Shown: positions 59,801 through 64,000 of the stretch, one piece after another | Layout of the letters: each line of letters begins with the position of its first letter | How positions within the stretch are numbered: position 1 is the first letter of the stretch | Assembly: GCA_020809705.1 (NCBI GenBank) | Contig: CP085829.1 | Coordinates: 2,542,001-2,606,000 of the forward strand | DNA from: Calonectria ilicicola | Taxonomy: Eukaryota; Ascomycota; Sordariomycetes; Hypocreales; Nectriaceae | DNA length: 64,000 nt | Direction: 5' to 3' | The notes under the pieces: generated by a model | The model's database searches: none | Told to the model about the DNA's origin: nothing | What the model saw: the letters and a program-made list of their open reading frames with translations, nothing else | Made by a program: the position numbers and the translations under genes

Positions 59801-62800
59801 CGCCTAACAGACATTATCAATGACTCTGTTGCCACTCCTCCCATTCAAGAGCAACGCCGATGCATTTACGCAATGGAGGAAATGATTAGAATGAGCAAGG
59901 ATTATGCAAGCATTGCACGCCCTCAGGTAGGCATTTTAACACACTGATTTTTTCAACCCCTGATATTAACTTGTTCAAGATGTCTGCATGTCTTTTGTTC
60001 GCTTTGACACAAGATCCCCTGCGAGATGCCAGCTTCTCCTGTTGGGCGGCTATGATAACCTATCTCGAGGAAGATGATGTCGAGGCGCTTCTCGAAACCA
60101 CATTCTTCATTGTTGACCGATACTGGACTTCGTTCAGTTCAGACACTTCAGCCACGGCAAAGCGAATATTAAACTTCATGCTTGATCATTATGAATCCAT
60201 GGTATTGAAATACATATCTAGGTTGCCCTCTCTCAAGCACCTCGCTGGTTTGAAGGAAGTGGAGTCCCGGTTGAAAGCCCTACGACCAACACTGCTCGTG
60301 GAGGAGGCCTTGGAGGTCTTTTCGGACAGGATACATCACGAAAACTCCGGGGTTGTTCTTCAGGCATTGACTGAATTAGTGCAATACCTTCATGTAAATC
60401 AAAGCGCATTGCACACATCCACTATCGGACAACAGCCGGATACCACAATTGCTGCCCTCATGAGATCTCTGCTAGACTGCGCGTGCAAATACAACGGGTT
60501 TCAATCGGACATTTCTCGTCTATGCACAGAAGCCATGGGGTTGATCGGTTGTTTAGATTCCAACAAAGTCGAGACCGTAAGAGAGCAGCGGTCCATTGTT
60601 GTGTTGCACAACTTTGAGAAGGGCGAGGAAACGACGGATTTCGTCATCTTTCTCCTGCAAGAAGTTCTAGTTCCATCCTTCCTTTCTGCAACTGACGTCA
60701 GGCTCCAAGGATTCTTGTCATTTGCAATGCAAGAACTTTTGGAACGATCAGACATCACGGCTGCATGTGCCATGCAAAAATCTGGCATGCTCGATGGAGC
60801 CAAGATATACCAAAAATGGATGACTATTCCAGAGCCAATCCGTGACGTACTTTCTCCCTTCATTACCTCGAGGTATATGGTAGCTGCTATGGTTTCAGTG
60901 AAGGCCGAGTATCCCATCTTTCGTCCAGGAAGGCTCTATGGAAATTGGCTGAAATCACTCGTCCTTGATCTGTTACGCAAAGGGCAGAACCCTTGTGGTG
61001 ACATGATCTTTGAGCCACTCTCTCGTGTCATCAGAGTAAAGGACGTTTCTACCGCGGAGTTTCTTCTGCCTTACCTGGTCATGCATGTCTTGTTGGGCAG
61101 TAGAAGCACTGAAAAAGAAAAGGATGACGTTGTCGCCGAGTTGCTTGGTATTTTACAGCATCAGCCTACAGAGCATGCGCCCTATCGGGAACGAGAAGAA
61201 ATGAAGCTCTATTGCCATGTGGGTTGCACGAATATTGTCACATTTCACATACTAATCCTTCTCAGGCCGTGTTTCGAGTTATAGACTATGCACTGAGGTT
61301 GATACAAACCATGAGAGCAGCCACTCGTCCTAATAACTACCGAGAAAAGATACAGTATATACAGCGGATTTTGGATTCGATTCCTGCTGAGCTCATTTCA
61401 CAAAGAGCCATCGACTGCGGCGAATACTCTCGTGCGCTGTTTCATCTCGAACAACACGCTCAAAAGATGGAACAACAGAAAAGAGAACCAGGTGATCGCA
61501 CACGGCTTCTTGAGAGACTTCAAGATATTTATGCCCACATTGATGAGCCCGATGGGTTAGACGGCATATCTTCGCAGCTACCCATCCTAGATATTAATCA
61601 GCAGGTGCTGAGCCAAAGAAAGGCCGGTCGTTGGACTGCTGTGCAGAGTTGGTATGAAATGAAGCTTGCTGAGAGTCCCGATAACGTTGACGTCAAGGTC
61701 GATTTGCTCAACTGTCTTAAACAATCAGGCCAGTATGGTAAGCGATATTGCCATTTTATCTTTTTGACAACCAACGCTTACTTTTTTTTAGATGTATTAT
61801 TGAACCAGGTCGAAGGGATGCAACCAGACTCCTCTACTGATAACAGAATCATTCCGTTTGCTGTAGAGGCGGCGTGGGTTACAGGCAGATGGCCCAGTCT
61901 CTCTAAATTCACCAAACGGTTCTATGGAAATGCTATCCAAGATTTCAATGTGTCTTTGGCGACTATTTTCGATAGTCTGCATCGAAGCCCTGACTCAAAG
62001 GACTTCTTGAAGACTATCCAAGAAATGAGGGAAACAATTTCGGCCGGAATGAGCACCTCTGCAACTACCTCGCTCCAGGCCTGCCATGACCACTTACTAA
62101 AATGTCACGTTCTCACTGACTTGGAAATCATCTTTGGAGCCAAGTCGGAGGATGAAGCATCACATCGTAAAACCATGACCCTCCTTGATCGGCGACTCGA
62201 GGTGATTGGTGCATATGTCGACGACAAACAGTACATTTTAGGCATTCGCCGAGCGGCCATGGAACTTTCTAGGTAAGTATAGATGTTCTCAAATCTGCAG
62301 CCAGGTGATTTGCTAACTAGAAAGACCAACATTTTCGGATGTTGATATATCAGGGCTATGGCTAGCGAGTGCGCGACTCGCACGAAAGACGAATTCTCTC
62401 CGCCAATCCTTCAATGCTATTTTACATGCCTCTCGACTCGGTGATGACGCTGCAACCATTGAAAACGCAAAGCTCCTCTGGAGGGAAGACCAGCATCGCA
62501 AAGCAATCCAGGTGCTTCAGGGTGCCATTCAAGGCAACAAATTCATGACCCAGACCGGAACAGCAACGAGCACGAGCACAAGCTCAACAAAACTAAATTC
62601 ACAACAAAAGCTTTTGACTGCTCGAGCACAGCTACTTCTGGCCAAGTGGCTTGATACTGCAGGCCAGACACATGCTGGCGCACTGCGTGAAAAGTATCAA
62701 CAGCCGCCAAAAACGCACTCGACCTGGGAGAAAGGACATTATTACCTTGGTCGACACTACAAAAAGATTCTGGAATCTGAAAAGCCGCTCAAAGCGGACG

Positions 62801-64000
62801 ACCAAAGCGATAATTTCGTTACCGGCGAGATTGCGAGGTTGGTCATTGAGAACTATGTTCGATCGCTAAACTCGGGGACGAAATATGTATACCAAACTCT
62901 CCCCAGGATTTTGACATTATGGTTAGATTTAGGAGCGCAGGTAGACAAGCCCCCGGAGGGTAAAGTATCCCTCTCACGTGAACTTCATCGACGAAGGGTT
63001 CAGCAACTTGATCAACTGCACGGATTCCTAGACAAGTATATTCTTCGATTACCAGCATACATCTTTTATACGGCCTTGCCCCAGATTGTGGCGCGAATTG
63101 CACATCAAAACGTGGCCGTGTTCGAACGGCTCACACGCATTATCGTCAAAGTCGTCGAGGCGCACCCTCAGCAGGCACTCTGGAGTCTTATAGGCATAAT
63201 GACGACAAGGCAGGTGACGGAGCGCAAGGCCCGTGGCACACAAATCCTCACATCTCTGAGGAGCATTTCGCGAAAGGTTGAAGGGTCATCATATGACCTA
63301 AAAAACCTTTTGAGAATGGGAGAAAGGCTCGCGGAACAATTGCTCTTGGCATGCACCAATGGCGACTTTCACGGCAACAAGACTGTCCGTGCCAGTTTGA
63401 CCAGAGATTTGCGGTTCAACCAAAAGTGCACCCCATGTCCATTGGTGGTGCCTGTAGAAGCATCACTGACAGCAACTCTCCCCGCTGTCTCTGAATATGT
63501 CAAGAAGCACAAGGCCTTTTCGAGAGACGTGGTCACTATTGAGTCCTTCCAAGACGACGTTCTAGTCTTGAGCTCGCTAGCAAAGCCAAGACGCCTCACA
63601 GCAAGAGGCACCGACGGCAAGGCCTACATGCTTCTAGTCAAACCGAAGGATGACCTTCGAACGGATCAACGTCTGATGGAGTTCAACGGCCTTATCAATC
63701 GATCATTGAAGCGCGATGCAGAGTCAAGTCGAAGGCAACTGTACATTCGAACATACGCAGTAACACCCCTCAACGAAGAATGCGGTATCATCGAATGGGT
63801 TCCGGGCATCAAAACCATGCGCGACATTCTTCTTGGACTATATGCCTCTCGCAAGATTCAGCCCGATTACAATGTTCTCAAACAGCTAATGGATGAAGCA
63901 TGCATGTCAGACGGCAAGACGAGGATTTTCACCGATGAGGTATTAGGAAGATTCCCGCCTTTGCTCCAGCTCTGGTTCACACAACAATTCCCCAACCCCT
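56840..64000 (+). CDS. uvsB: ATR/Mec1/UvsB checkpoint kinase, 3' end beyond the window
   Basis: Nine exons are visible: 56840-57416, 57466-58103, 58151-58437, 58489-59632, 59681-59926, 59980-61218, 61266-61737, 61792-62272 and 62325 to the edge. Introns are 47-54 nt. 6,760 coding nt give about 2,253 residues; family members have about 2,400-2,500, so the kinase end and FATC are missing. The first 1,350 residues are HEAT-like helices. A FAT-type region lies at about 1,400-1,950. The kinase domain opens with VLVLSSLAKPRRLTARG near residue 2,097 and continues KPKDDLRTDQRLMEFNGLINRSL and EECGIIEWVPG, which are characteristic of ATR rather than ATM or TOR. The window stops before the catalytic loop. 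The nuclear kinase senses RPA-coated ssDNA through its Lcd1/ATRIP partner and starts the S/G2 checkpoint. The acceptors of introns 5 and 8 are AAG, chosen because they alone keep the frame. Confidence 0.92.

Overview
The window is nuclear DNA of a filamentous ascomycete, most likely a Sordariomycete and probably Hypocreales. Three things point there. Genes are split by short introns (47-160 nt, GT..AG, with CTAAC/CTGAC-like branch sites). The gene set is typical of Pezizomycotina (FlbC, Pbs2 with a mould-type kinase insert, UvsB/ATR, Sur7). Leaders and promoters are CT-rich, with long homopolymer runs and microsatellites. No bacterial, viral or organellar block is recognised, and I found no convincing tRNA, rRNA or complete transposon.

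Layout. 0.5-2.2 kb holds an F-box-like protein gene (minus). 2.2-16.5 kb has no supportable gene; its right end is a 968-nt stretch without any ATG, which I read as the long leader of flbC (16.48-17.91 kb, plus), a C2H2 regulator of conidiation. 17.9-25.9 kb is again without a supportable gene and contains G-run clusters, a hairpin and small tandem repeats. 24.0-28.6 kb is visibly AT-richer and carries a membrane-anchored, beta-propeller/lectin-like gene (minus) with an 18-bp coding minisatellite. The lipoate gene LIP2 (minus) and a SUR7-family gene (plus) follow. The SUR7 frame stays open for 102 codons beyond its UAG. Then come the HOG-pathway MAPKK gene PBS2 (minus), a 4.8-kb intergenic region, and an auxin-efflux-carrier-like transporter (plus).

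44.4-56.5 kb is gene-dense: a PNPOx-fold protein (minus) divergent from the mitochondrial 3-methylcrotonyl-CoA carboxylase alpha subunit (plus); an amidoligase-family gene (minus) divergent from a gamma-glutamylcyclotransferase-fold gene (plus); and a coiled-coil orphan (minus) divergent from a seven-exon HSP70-like ATPase (plus). From 56.84 kb to the window end lies the 5' 6.8 kb of the ATR/Mec1/UvsB checkpoint kinase, cut off inside the kinase domain.

Most genes are ordinary housekeeping or regulatory genes and do not form one pathway. The neighbourhood most suggestive of an uncharacterised system is the amidoligase/cyclotransferase pair, a plausible make-and-break couple for gamma-glutamyl amide bonds. 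The most striking hidden coding signal is the in-frame open extension after the SUR7 stop codon. All functional calls come from motif recognition by eye, and splice sites were placed by hand.
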